In this document: piece by piece, positions 17,465-25,628 of the stretch | Layout: each line of letters begins with the position of its first letter | Numbering within the stretch: the stretch's first letter is position 1 | NCBI GenBank assembly: GCA_016125215.1 | Contig: WGMF01000013.1 | Coordinates: 62,001-126,000 of the forward strand | Direction of reading: 5' to 3' | DNA length: 64,000 nt | Source: Phycisphaera sp. | GTDB lineage: Bacteria > Planctomycetota > Phycisphaerae > Phycisphaerales > Phycisphaeraceae | Position numbers and translations under genes: made by a program | The notes under the pieces: model-generated | Database searches by the model: none | The model's input: the letters and a program-made list of their open reading frames with translations, nothing else | Told to the model about the DNA's origin: nothing

Positions 17465-19015
17465 CTAAATCTTCTCGGCTTGGAAACGCACGACCAAAGG
17501 TATGTCCTTCTCCACCTTCGGCGTCTTGGGTAGGAGGATGAAATTGTCGGTGATCACAGGTTGTAAGTCGTCGCCCGCCAGAATCTTCAAGGTGCCCACG
17601 TTGATGCGTTCCGGCAAAAACGCAAACACCGGCCCGACCTCGCGGGTCTCGTCCACCGAAACCGTGAGTGTGTATTGGCCGCCTTTGACTTCCAGGTCGA
17701 GCTTGCAGGGCCCGTCGTTCTCATCGCGCGGCATGTGGGCACGCCAGGCGGGGTCGCCGTACAGACCGACCGTGTCCACGTCCCAGACCAGGCCGAGGTT
17801 GTCTTTGATGACTTTCTGGTCCGTCCCGTCGCCGTTCTTGTAGCCGAGCCCGGCCGCGATCTGGCCGAGCATCCGGGGGTCGCGCTCCATGTCCCAGTCT
17901 TCGTTTTCATATCCCAGGCTCTTGGGGAACTCGGTCAGCAGACGGTTCACGACCGTCTGGTTGTTGATGTACCACGACTCGGCCAGGTCGAACCGGCCGC
18001 CGCGGTTGAAGAACCACTTGTTCATCCCCCACCCCCCCGCGCCGTACCACGTGCTCACCACGTAACCCGCAAGCTGGTTCACGCCGCCCGTGTGCATCAG
18101 CGCCAGCGCGATCGACTCACGCCCGTCGATCCGCCCGAGCAGACAATTGCCCACCGCCATGTGAATCTTCGGGTTGGGCGAGAGGATCATCCAGCCTTTG
18201 TCTCGCTGCACACTCAAACCAAAGAGATTGCCGTTGGCACAGCGCAACTGCCCCAAGCCAAAGGGCATCTGCAGGTCACGCTGCGTCGCGTGGCTCGACG
18301 TAATCAACAAGTCCGGCTGGACGTTGTGCATCGTGTCGACGAACACCTGCGCCCGGTCGGCCTTGTCGCCCTCGGTGAAGGTGATCTTGTCTCCGACATT
18401 CTTCGTCGAGACCTGCCCCGGCTTGCCGTCGCTGATGATGACGCCCCCGTCGAACTGCTTGAGGTCAAAGCCCGTCGTGCCCAATCCCTTGCGGATGACC
18501 AGTTCATCGCAGTTGGCTGCGATCCGCAGCGCGTCGTCGGCGTCGTAACCTGTGAGGATCGCCCAGATCGTGTCGGTGTACGGGTCGTCGTCGAGCTTCC
18601 GCATCATGCGGTGCAGGTGGACCACCAGCGCACGGTCCACCCCGTCCGGTGTCGCCACGATACAGGTGTAGCGCGGCATGAGTTGGCTCAAGCGCTCCTG
18701 CACCTCGTCAACCGACTGGTCATATTCAATCACCTCGGGCGAGTATTTGACCTTGAGCGTATCGACGACCTTTTTCCACTGCGGGTCGGCTGCGGTCTGT
18801 TTGGACACGACCACCGCGTAGCCGCCCTCGATGGCCACGGGGTGAACGTCCAGGTTGATTTTGAAATCGGTCTTAGGCGGCGGGGCCAGCTCGATGCGCA
18901 CACGCCTGGGCTTGGGGGCCTGCTCGGGCTGGGTCGGCTGGTCGGCGTCTGCCAAGACCACACCCGCGCCCGTCAGGCAAACCATGCACGCAAACAACCT
19001 CAACTTACGATCCAT
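17465..19015 (-). CDS. Secreted protein with possible clan CD (C25/caspase-like) peptidase fold
   Basis: A 516-residue exported protein. The signal peptide is about residues 1-22, and a strong Shine-Dalgarno AAGGAGAG fixes the ATG at 19015. The N-terminal half alternates strands and helices (YAVVVSKQTAADPQWKKVVDTLK, RYTCIVATPDGVDRALVVHLHRM, YTDTIWAILTGYDADDALRIA). The hydrophobic strand ending in LLITSSHAT (H242) and IHMAVGNCLLGR (C291) have the His and Cys spacing of caspase-like and gingipain (C25) peptidases. The C-terminal 100 residues look like a beta domain. Peptidase activity is inference; no experimental parallel is known to me for this exact protein. Confidence 0.62.
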   Translation of the reverse strand: MDRKLRLFACMVCLTGAGVVLADADQPTQPEQAPKPRRVRIELAPPPKTDFKINLDVHPVAIEGGYAVVVSKQTAADPQWKKVVDTLKVKYSPEVIEYDQSVDEVQERLSQLMPRYTCIVATPDGVDRALVVHLHRMMRKLDDDPYTDTIWAILTGYDADDALRIAANCDELVIRKGLGTTGFDLKQFDGGVIISDGKPGQVSTKNVGDKITFTEGDKADRAQVFVDTMHNVQPDLLITSSHATQRDLQMPFGLGQLRCANGNLFGLSVQRDKGWMILSPNPKIHMAVGNCLLGRIDGRESIALALMHTGGVNQLAGYVVSTWYGAGGWGMNKWFFNRGGRFDLAESWYINNQTVVNRLLTEFPKSLGYENEDWDMERDPRMLGQIAAGLGYKNGDGTDQKVIKDNLGLVWDVDTVGLYGDPAWRAHMPRDENDGPCKLDLEVKGGQYTLTVSVDETREVGPVFAFLPERINVGTLKILAGDDLQPVITDNFILLPKTPKVEKDIPLVVRFQAEKI

Positions 19016-19457
19016 GCCGACTCTCCTTGTGAGCGGGTTACTACGGCTGACAGCATAGAACGTACGTCGGCAGGATGCCACAGGGCAGGCGCCACGGGAC
19101 CGGGTGCCCCAGGACGTGACCGCGAAGACCGCCCTGTGCGGGGGACGTGGGGTGAGTGATCGGTAAATGTTCCTGATCGAGACGAACCGGATGAACCACC
19201 CAGACGCCGAGATCACCGAGACCGATCCGTTGAGATGTGCATCTCTCGGTGCCCTCGTTGTCTGGGTGGTTTTGATTCTTCATGCTTGATGAGTTTAATC
19301 TATTGTTGAACCACGACCCGTCATCCCCCAAGTCATCACATGGCGGCCTTTGCGGCCACGTCCTGTGCCACCCGGCCCACTGGCCAAAGCGTGACCGATC
19401 CGCGAATTGGGCGCGGGCGGTTGTCGCATGTGGGAGAATCCACCCGGTCCCCGCAGG
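19016..19457. other. 442-bp gap without a convincing gene
   Basis: It holds the leader of the minus-strand secreted protein, including its Shine-Dalgarno at about 19023-19030. Frames across 19282-19791 on the plus strand are open but lack protein-like composition and overlap better candidates on the other strand. I see no RNA gene. Confidence 0.4.
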
Positions 19458-19655
19458 CTATTCCAAGCCGGACCGGATGGTGCGACCACTGATGCGGATT
19501 CTCTGGGTTCGTGCCAAGGGGCTGGCTTTGGGCTTGTGTTCGTGGGGTTCATACCCCTCGTCGATCTTGTTGCCCTCGGCTATCGCTTTCAAGGCGGCAA
19601 TCGTGGCCTCTTTCTCAACCGAACTTTCCTGGCGAAGGACTGATGAGCGCATCAT
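19458..19655 (-). CDS. Possible small hypothetical protein
   Basis: A 65-codon frame with a protein-like sequence: an amphipathic helix (SSVEKEATIAALKAIAEGN) then a polar, charged tail (YEPHEHKPKASPLARTQRIR). No known domain. It is the last of three small minus-strand frames (19458-20185) in a stretch otherwise without genes. Coding status is uncertain. Confidence 0.35.
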   Translation of the reverse strand: MMRSSVLRQESSVEKEATIAALKAIAEGNKIDEGYEPHEHKPKASPLARTQRIRISGRTIRSGLE

Positions 19656-19717
19656 GCATACCTTGTGGGCGTTTCACGATTGTTTCGGTGCCGATTGTCA
19701 GGTTCGTGATACTTCAA

Positions 19718-19927
19718 TTACCGGTTCGTCATCACCTTGTAACCGACCATGGCGACAAACGCGACGATCCCCGCAATCAGCATCCGGATGAACGGGAGCG
19801 GGATGAACAATGCGCCGATGCACAGCGCGAAAGTCACAAAGAACCATAGCACGCCCGATTGATCGTCGGCACTGGCGACTTTGGCCATGACAACGCACGC
19901 ACCGATTCCCAGAATGATTTCGAGCAT
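19718..19927 (-). CDS. Small two-helix membrane protein
   Basis: 69 residues with two hydrophobic segments (MLEIILGIGACVVMAKVA and VLWFFVTFALCIGALFIPLPFIRMLIAGIVAFVAMVGY) separated by a short polar loop (SADDQSG). The composition is strongly that of an integral inner-membrane peptide and unlikely to arise by chance over 69 codons. Function unknown. It lies 63 bp downstream of another small minus-strand gene. Confidence 0.55.
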   Translation of the reverse strand: MLEIILGIGACVVMAKVASADDQSGVLWFFVTFALCIGALFIPLPFIRMLIAGIVAFVAMVGYKVMTNR

Positions 19928-19990
19928 GGATGTACCCCGAGAATGCGCGATTCCTCAATCCGACCGATTTCAGCCGACGCCCTCGCCAAG

Positions 19991-20185
19991 TTACACCGCG
20001 ACGCGGGGGTTGGCTGTCGGGGCGCGGAGGCGCGTCCGGAGCTGACGGGCGAGGTCGGCAAAGCGCGCGCTCTCGGCAATCTTGCCCTGGCGGGCAAGGT
20101 CGAGTTGCTTCCTGCGGTACTCCGCCAGTTCCGTGGCGGTTTGCGTTGGTTTGTGTTGAGGAGTGTTTGGCGTGTGCGTGTTCAT
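19991..20185 (-). CDS. Small charged hypothetical protein
   Basis: 64 residues with a basic helical segment (ATELAEYRRKQLDLARQGKIAESARFADLARQL) and flexible ends. A GGGAG Shine-Dalgarno about 7 nt upstream of the ATG at 20185 supports expression. No domain is recognised. It may be co-transcribed with the membrane peptide downstream. Confidence 0.5.
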   Translation of the reverse strand: MNTHTPNTPQHKPTQTATELAEYRRKQLDLARQGKIAESARFADLARQLRTRLRAPTANPRVAV

Positions 20186-20619
20186 GGTGGGTCTCCCGGA
20201 GCGGTGGGTGTTTCCCGTAGCCCTCACGAGGCCTGGGGGGAGTGAGTAAGGAGAGAAGGAATTAGGAGTAAGTAGAGTTTCTTTGACTGGTCCGACTGTT
20301 TGGTTCTGTCAGGGGTTGTACGTGTTGGTCGCACGGGGGTTCTGTGAGTTCCCTGTGATGCGTGGTCCACAGACAAACGGCTTGAACCGTCGGCTATTGC
20401 CGAGGGGTACGCATGACGTGTTATCGAAGCCCCGTTAAATAGACGTGTCTGGCGACGATCCCTGTCAAATTCTTTTCAAGCGTGCGGTCCATGCACGCGT
20501 TGCGGTTTTCTCACGACCCTCACACGACACTCACACTGGCCTGACAACGGGTCAATGGGTAGGCTGTGTGGCCCTAGTTTACCACAGCTCCGGGCAAAGA
20601 AAAGGATTTGGGGCCTCCT
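20186..20619. other. 434-bp gap upstream of DUF1015 gene
   Basis: No convincing gene. It contains the leader of the small minus-strand gene and, at the other end, the leader of the DUF1015 gene with an AAAGGA run at 20601-20606. No clear promoter pair or RNA fold could be picked by eye. Confidence 0.4.
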
Positions 20620-21954
20620 ATGCCAAAAATAAGTGCGATCCACGGCGTTCATTTTACAGGCGCGGGGCCCGCTGGAGGCGGTCAATCCTTGGAGGTGTCA
20701 CGGTTTATCGCACCGCCTTATGACGTGCTCGACGAAGGGCCCAAACAAGCCCTGCTGGCCAGGTGTGACACGAATATCGTGAAGATCGATCTCCCGTTCA
20801 CGCCGCCTAAGACGGTCGGGCCGAATGAAGTGTATGCCCAGGCTGGGGCGACTTATCGGAATTGGCTGGAAACCGGCGTGCTCAAACGCAACGATCGGCC
20901 GGCGGTCTATATCTACCAGCAAAGCTACACGCACGACGGGAAGACGTTTGCCCGACGGGGCGTGATTGCCAACATGGCGGTCACCCCGTTCAGCCCCGGC
21001 AGCCACGGACTGGGCGGTGTGTTTGCGCACGAGAAGACTTTTTCCAGCGGCAAAGAAGATCGGCTCAAACTCATGCGGGCGACCAAGGCGCAGTTGTCGC
21101 CGATCTTCGGGATTTACTCGGATGAAGCGGACCGCATCGGCCCGATGTTGGCCAAAGTCGCGGACAGTCGCCAACCGAATATGACAGGCGTGACGGATAA
21201 CGATCACGTCCGCCACGAGGTCTGGGTGGTCGATGATCCCGATGAGATTGCAAAGCTCTGCGACGCCTTGTCGGGATATGACATTTTCATCGCGGACGGC
21301 CATCACCGGTATAACACCGCGATCAACTATCAAAAGGAAACGCCGGGCGAGGCGGCCAGGCGGTGCATGTTCGTGTTTGTGGCCATGCAGGACCCGGGCA
21401 TGATCGTGCTCCCGACTCACCGCGTGGTGCGGAATCTGCGGGGCTTTGACATGGGCAGACTCGAAGCGACTCTGCGCGGGCACAGCGAACTTGCGTTCAC
21501 CCCGACGCAGCACGGTGCCGATGGCCTGGCCGCGCTGGAAAAGGAATTACCCGGGCATAAGTATCACGCCATGGGCCTTTACGACCCGGCCACGCGGCGT
21601 ACAGCGATCCTCTCGACCCGCGGCGAAGACCCGTTGTCGGCGCTCTTGCCCGAGAGGGTCAAGGTCTGGAGAACGCTCGGCGTCGCGGTGTTGCACGAAC
21701 TGGTGATGGAGCGGGTACTCAAGCCGACGTTCACAACCGGTGGGGATGAATTGACGTTCAAATACACCGCGCAACTCCCGGAGTTCCGGTCGATGACCGA
21801 GGCTCAGGAAGGGTCATTGGGCGTGATCGTGCAGCCCACACCGTTGGACGCGGTGCGCGGCGTGAGCGAGGCGGGCGAGTTGATGCCGCAGAAGAGCACG
21901 TACTTTTTCCCCAAACTGGCTACGGGGCTGGTGATTAACCCACTTGACATTTAA
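20620..21954 (+). CDS. DUF1015 family protein
   Basis: A 444-residue soluble protein of the DUF1015 family. Recognisable landmarks are RFIAPPYDVLDEGPKQALLA at the N-terminus, VFAHEKTFSSGKEDRLKLMRAT, and IADGHHRYNTAINY in the middle. The C-terminus has VRGVSEAGELMPQKSTYFFPKLATGLVINPL. Family members are often encoded near serine/phosphoserine metabolism genes and may bind a phosphate ester, but no function is established to my knowledge. It appears monocistronic and is followed by an inverted repeat. Confidence 0.88.
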   Translation: MPKISAIHGVHFTGAGPAGGGQSLEVSRFIAPPYDVLDEGPKQALLARCDTNIVKIDLPFTPPKTVGPNEVYAQAGATYRNWLETGVLKRNDRPAVYIYQQSYTHDGKTFARRGVIANMAVTPFSPGSHGLGGVFAHEKTFSSGKEDRLKLMRATKAQLSPIFGIYSDEADRIGPMLAKVADSRQPNMTGVTDNDHVRHEVWVVDDPDEIAKLCDALSGYDIFIADGHHRYNTAINYQKETPGEAARRCMFVFVAMQDPGMIVLPTHRVVRNLRGFDMGRLEATLRGHSELAFTPTQHGADGLAALEKELPGHKYHAMGLYDPATRRTAILSTRGEDPLSALLPERVKVWRTLGVAVLHELVMERVLKPTFTTGGDELTFKYTAQLPEFRSMTEAQEGSLGVIVQPTPLDAVRGVSEAGELMPQKSTYFFPKLATGLVINPLDI

Positions 21955-21966
21955 GGCAGATGCATA

Positions 21967-22063
21967 TTTGACGGGATAACAGGATATTGAAGATTGACAG
22001 GATCAATCGTTTGTATTCCATTCATATCCTGTAAATCCTGAAAAATCCTGTTATCCCGTCAAA
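21967..22063. repeat. Inverted repeat, TTTGACGGGATAACAGGAT family, copy 1
   Basis: Perfect 19-nt arms at 21967-21985 and 22045-22063 lie between the DUF1015 stop and the TTG start of the sigma factor. The interior carries further AGGAT/ATCCT half repeats. A second copy is at 45106-45239 and a half site at 59828-59840. Confidence 0.85.
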
Positions 22064-22076
22064 ATCGGATCGTACA

Positions 22077-22742
22077 TTGCAACACCGGATCAACGGATTG
22101 CCCGAAACTTCAACCCCCAACTTGCCCAGTGACGAAGCGTTGATCGAAGCGTACCGCGACGGTCAGGCGCAGGCGTTCCGCACGCTGGTGGCCCGGTACC
22201 ACGACGAGCTGTTCCATTACCTTGTGCGTTTCCTGGGCGACCGGGCCGGGGCGGAGGACGTGTTCCAGGAGACGTTCTTACAGGTTCACCTCTCGGTGGA
22301 GAGTTTCGACACCGATCGTCGGTTCAAGCCCTGGCTGTTCACCATTGCCTCGAACAAGGCGCGCGACGCGCTGCGTCGGAACAAGCGCAGGCAGGTCACA
22401 CTCCTGAGCGAGCCGGTGCACGGGTCGGGCGGCCACGGCGACTCTCAGGCGACGGTGCAGATCGTGGACCTGATGGCGGACGGTCAACCGCAACCCCTCG
22501 AATCCGTCAGCAACGAAGAGGTTCGGCAGGCGGTTCAGGAGGTTATCCACAGCCTGCCCGATCACCTGCGTGAAATCCTGCTGCTGGCATACTTCCAGCA
22601 GTTCCCCTACAAACAGATCGCGGACATGCTCGAAATCCCGCTTGGGACGGTGAAAAGTCGGCTGCACACCGCGGTGGCCACGTTTGCCAGGGCCTGGCAG
22701 AATCGGATGGAACCGCCCGGCGGGGATAAACTTGGAGAATAA
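22077..22742 (+). CDS. ECF-family RNA polymerase sigma factor
   Basis: A 221-residue sigma factor. Region 2 is LIEAYRDGQAQAFRTLVARYHDELFHYL, GAEDVFQETFLQVHLSVESF and KPWLFTIASNKARDALR. Region 4 is VIHSLPDHLREILLLAYFQQFPYKQIADMLEIPLGTVKSRLHTAVATF. An unusual insert rich in polar residues (about 115-140) separates the two. The TTG at 22077 is used since no in-frame ATG precedes region 2; the true start is uncertain. It is followed after 93 bp by a membrane protein that probably regulates it. Confidence 0.88.
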   Translation: MQHRINGLPETSTPNLPSDEALIEAYRDGQAQAFRTLVARYHDELFHYLVRFLGDRAGAEDVFQETFLQVHLSVESFDTDRRFKPWLFTIASNKARDALRRNKRRQVTLLSEPVHGSGGHGDSQATVQIVDLMADGQPQPLESVSNEEVRQAVQEVIHSLPDHLREILLLAYFQQFPYKQIADMLEIPLGTVKSRLHTAVATFARAWQNRMEPPGGDKLGE

Positions 22743-22835
22743 CGCACCCCATCACGAACCCCGTGAAAACCCCTGCGTATGATCAACTGAAGAGCCGAAT
22801 TAACCCATGAACAGGCAGAGGCGTGACCCCTCCGT

Positions 22836-24032
22836 ATGAGCCACCAGCCGACCCATCCCGAACACGAGCAACCGGAAGACAAACCGGACCAACCGTTACA
22901 TTCCGGGCAGGGGTCTGTCCCGCATCCATTGCCCGTCGAACCGGCCGCTCTTTGCCCAGCGGACGCCCAAGCGCTCGACCGGGCGCTCGAAGACGACCTG
23001 AGCCGACTGCTCCGACAGATCAGCGCGCCGGGTCGATCCGCTTCGGGATCGCAGACAAGCCGCGATGAGCAATCGGATGAAGATGCCCAAAGGCTCGAGT
23101 GTGTCCGGTCCTGGCTCAAGCTCATCGCGAGTTGCCCGACCGCCACGCCGACGCCCGGCTTGATCGACCGCACGGTCGACCTTGCGGTCGGCACGCCGCG
23201 TGAACCCAGACCGATCTCGATCATCGGTTCGATCGGCCTATCCGGTGGCGGCGGATCGTTCAGGCTCAGCGACATCTGGGCGGCCGCGGCGGTGGTGCTC
23301 ATCGGCATCTCGCTGCTTTGGCCGACGCTCGACCGGACACGGGCCGAGTCTCGCCGGGTGGCCTGTGCATCGAACCTTGCCGCGATCGGTCAGGGCCTCA
23401 ACCAATACGCGATCTCGGAAACCTCGGGCAACCGATCCCTGCCGCGCAACCGGACGCAGCCCGGCGCCGCCTGGTGGGAGGTTGGCCGAATGAACTCGCA
23501 ACCGGCCGGTGCCGATGGCAACGCCGTCGTCCGATCCAACAGCGCCCACGCCTACCTTCTCATCCGACTGCACTACGTCCGACCGGAGAACTTCAACTGC
23601 CCCGAGAACGCCAGTGCCCCGCAACGCTACAACCCCGCGTGGCGTGACTGGCCCAACGCCGCAGCCGTGTCTTACAGTTACCAGAATCAATACACGCCCC
23701 AGGCGATCCGCATCGACCGCTCACCCAACCTCGCGGTCTTTGCCGACAAAAACCCGCTATTTGTTTTTGATCCCCAGCAAGCCGGCGTCCGCTACCGGGC
23801 GACGCTGCCTGAAAACGCCGCCAGCGAGTTCCACCGCAACCGCGGGCAGAACATCCTGCTGATCTCCGGGCAGGTCCGCTGGTCACGCCAACCGATCATC
23901 GATCATTCCACCGGGGCCAACCCGACCGCCAGCGATCACGACGCGGACAACATCTGGCTGGCCAACGGGGTGAAGCAATATCAGGGCAACGAAACGCCGC
24001 AAACACCCGACGATGCGTTCCTGGTCCCCTGA
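22836..24032 (+). CDS. Membrane protein joining anti-sigma-like region to pseudopilin-like ectodomain
   Basis: 398 residues. A hydrophilic N-terminal region (1-145) contains an anti-sigma-like helical segment (CPADAQALDRALEDDLSRLLRQI and CVRSWLKLIASCP). One membrane helix follows at about 147-165. The ectodomain begins RRVACASNLAAIGQGLNQYA, exactly as in DUF1559/prepilin-type proteins after their helix, and ends with EFHRNRGQNILLISGQVRW, like the degenerate H-X9-DG element of that family. The N-terminal methylation motif FTLVEL is absent, replaced by a cytoplasmic extension. Position after an ECF sigma gene suggests signal transduction across the membrane; this is inference. Confidence 0.7.
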   Translation: MSHQPTHPEHEQPEDKPDQPLHSGQGSVPHPLPVEPAALCPADAQALDRALEDDLSRLLRQISAPGRSASGSQTSRDEQSDEDAQRLECVRSWLKLIASCPTATPTPGLIDRTVDLAVGTPREPRPISIIGSIGLSGGGGSFRLSDIWAAAAVVLIGISLLWPTLDRTRAESRRVACASNLAAIGQGLNQYAISETSGNRSLPRNRTQPGAAWWEVGRMNSQPAGADGNAVVRSNSAHAYLLIRLHYVRPENFNCPENASAPQRYNPAWRDWPNAAAVSYSYQNQYTPQAIRIDRSPNLAVFADKNPLFVFDPQQAGVRYRATLPENAASEFHRNRGQNILLISGQVRWSRQPIIDHSTGANPTASDHDADNIWLANGVKQYQGNETPQTPDDAFLVP

Positions 24033-24322
24033 ACACGGGTCATGGCAAAACGATTGGGATATTCCCTGAACAGGTTACTCTGAATACCCTTAGATTGTGC
24101 AAAAAGTGATTGACTTTATCGGACGTGCGCGTTACCAAAGTAGATGAAGGTGCGGTGATCGGGCGATCAGGCAGGTCTCACGTTCATGCCCGCAAGACGC
24201 ACAGAGAATCCAAACCAGAGGGCGGGAGGCGTGGCGCGATCCAAGTGGCGCATGTCACCCGTGGGTTGTGAAGGGCATCGAAGAAAGGACTCGAAGGGGC
24301 AAAACATTTTGGAGGCCCAGCG
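24033..24322. other. 290-bp gap with a possible promoter
   Basis: TTGACT (24110-24115), a 17-nt spacer and TACCAA (24133-24138) could form a weak promoter for the gene at 24323. No other feature is seen. Confidence 0.3.
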
Positions 24323-24715
24323 ATGACTGTTCAAGACCACACCCTGACCCACCCGGCTCACGAGCACTTCAACCACGCGTGGGACCGCATCCTCTCGCAG
24401 GAACCGACCGGGCCGACGCAACGCGCCATCCAGCGCAGGCTCAGCGACCTGACCCACTTCTCCAACACGCTCGTCGAATTGCTCTGCGAGTTCCACGACC
24501 GCCCCGCGTCCCACCTCGGGCCGATGATCCGCCGAATCATCGTCGAACAGGAGTTCATCGACGACACCGGCGACAGCATGATCGATCAGGACTTCATGGT
24601 CTGCCTCGACCACTACGTGGACATGATCGTCGAAGCACTCGAACAGGTGCGCCAGCGCTGCCGACGCGAGGGACACTGGTCCGACACCCCCATCACCCCG
24701 TTGATGTGCGGGTAA
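24323..24715 (+). CDS. Hypothetical soluble protein
   Basis: 130 residues, mostly helical, with acidic and aromatic residues (HPAHEHFNHAWDRIL, DFMVCLDHYVDMIVEALEQVRQRCRREGHW). I do not recognise a family. A GGAGG run precedes the ATG by about 10 nt, supporting the start. It has its own terminator-like palindrome 11 nt after the stop and convergent fdhD downstream. The distribution of His and Glu suggests a helical bundle, but no metal motif is clear. Confidence 0.6.
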   Translation: MTVQDHTLTHPAHEHFNHAWDRILSQEPTGPTQRAIQRRLSDLTHFSNTLVELLCEFHDRPASHLGPMIRRIIVEQEFIDDTGDSMIDQDFMVCLDHYVDMIVEALEQVRQRCRREGHWSDTPITPLMCG

Positions 24716-24726
24716 AGACCCATCTC

Positions 24727-24756
24727 AAAGCGGATGGATCGCCATCCCTCCGCTTT
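24727..24756. terminator. 30-nt palindrome, terminator-like repeat copy 4
   Basis: Arms AAAGCGGATGGAT and ATCCCTCCGCTTT, with one mismatch, followed by ATCAAAC. It separates the convergent gene at 24323 from fdhD. Confidence 0.75.
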
Positions 24757-24782
24757 ATCAAACTCTATACCCATGCCGCCGT

Positions 24783-25628
24783 TCACATCCCCGCGATCCG
24801 CTCCGGATGGGTATACACATTCATCCTTTCACCCCGGACAAACCCCACCAGTGTGATCCCGCTGTCGCGGGCAAACTCGACCGCCAGACTCGACGGCGCG
24901 GAGACGGCAGAGACGATCGGGATGCGCGCCGCCAGGGCTTTTTGAACAATCTCGAACGACGCCCGGCCGCTGACCTGGAGGATGGATTCCCTTAAAGGCC
25001 ACGGGCCGTGGAGCAGGGCGTGGCCGACCACCTTGTCCACCGCGTTGTGCCTGCCCACGTCTTCACGCACGACGACAAGTCGGCCCGTGCGGTCGAACAC
25101 CCCCGCCGCGTGCAGGCCGCCTGTGCGCTCGAAGGCCGCCTGGGCGTTGCGGAGCTTGTCGGGCAACCCTAACACCATGTCAGGGTCGATGGGCTGAGCC
25201 TGCGATTCGTTCAGATTCAGGGCCGGGCAGTGGGCGAGGACCGCTTCGATCGAGGCCTTGCCACACAGCCCGCAGCTCGACGAGGCAAAGACGTGCCGGG
25301 TGAGCCTGTCGAAGTCGACCTCGACGCCGGCCGAGAGGAAGACGTTGACGATGTTGCCGTCCGGGGCGCGGACGCAGGGGTCGATGCGAGCGATGTCATC
25401 GCGCGACCTCACGATATTTTCGGTGACCAGAAAACCGGCCGCCAGTTCCGCGTCTTCCCCGTCGGTGCGTTCACCTTGACCGGGCGTGCGCATCGTGACG
25501 CTCACGGCCCTGCCGCGCACTCGGATTTCAAGCGGTTCCTCCATTGCCAGTTCATCGTTGTCGGGCTGCGCGGGCTGACCGCGTTGATAGCGGACGATCG
25601 GGACTCGGTTTGGGTCGTGAAGGATCAT
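24783..25628 (-). CDS. fdhD: Formate dehydrogenase accessory sulfurtransferase FdhD
   Basis: A 281-residue FdhD, which passes sulfur from the cysteine desulfurase to the molybdenum cofactor of formate dehydrogenase. The CxxC motif is SCGLCGK (C119, C122). EEPLEIRVRG, ELAAGFLVTENIV, HAAGVFDRTGRLVVVREDVGRHNAVDKVVG and LQVSGRASFEIVQKA are family hallmarks. The ATG (25626-25628) overlaps the TGA of the upstream DNA glycosylase gene as ATGA, so the two are translationally coupled. No formate dehydrogenase lies in the window. Confidence 0.95.
   Translation of the reverse strand: MILHDPNRVPIVRYQRGQPAQPDNDELAMEEPLEIRVRGRAVSVTMRTPGQGERTDGEDAELAAGFLVTENIVRSRDDIARIDPCVRAPDGNIVNVFLSAGVEVDFDRLTRHVFASSSCGLCGKASIEAVLAHCPALNLNESQAQPIDPDMVLGLPDKLRNAQAAFERTGGLHAAGVFDRTGRLVVVREDVGRHNAVDKVVGHALLHGPWPLRESILQVSGRASFEIVQKALAARIPIVSAVSAPSSLAVEFARDSGITLVGFVRGERMNVYTHPERIAGM

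Noticed and set aside
19282-19791. 169-codon plus-strand ORF
   Set aside because: Composition is not protein-like and it lies antisense to better small-gene candidates.
21967-22063. Inverted repeat considered as insertion sequence ends
   Set aside because: Only about 60 bp lie between the arms, so no transposase can be encoded; treated as a repeat element.
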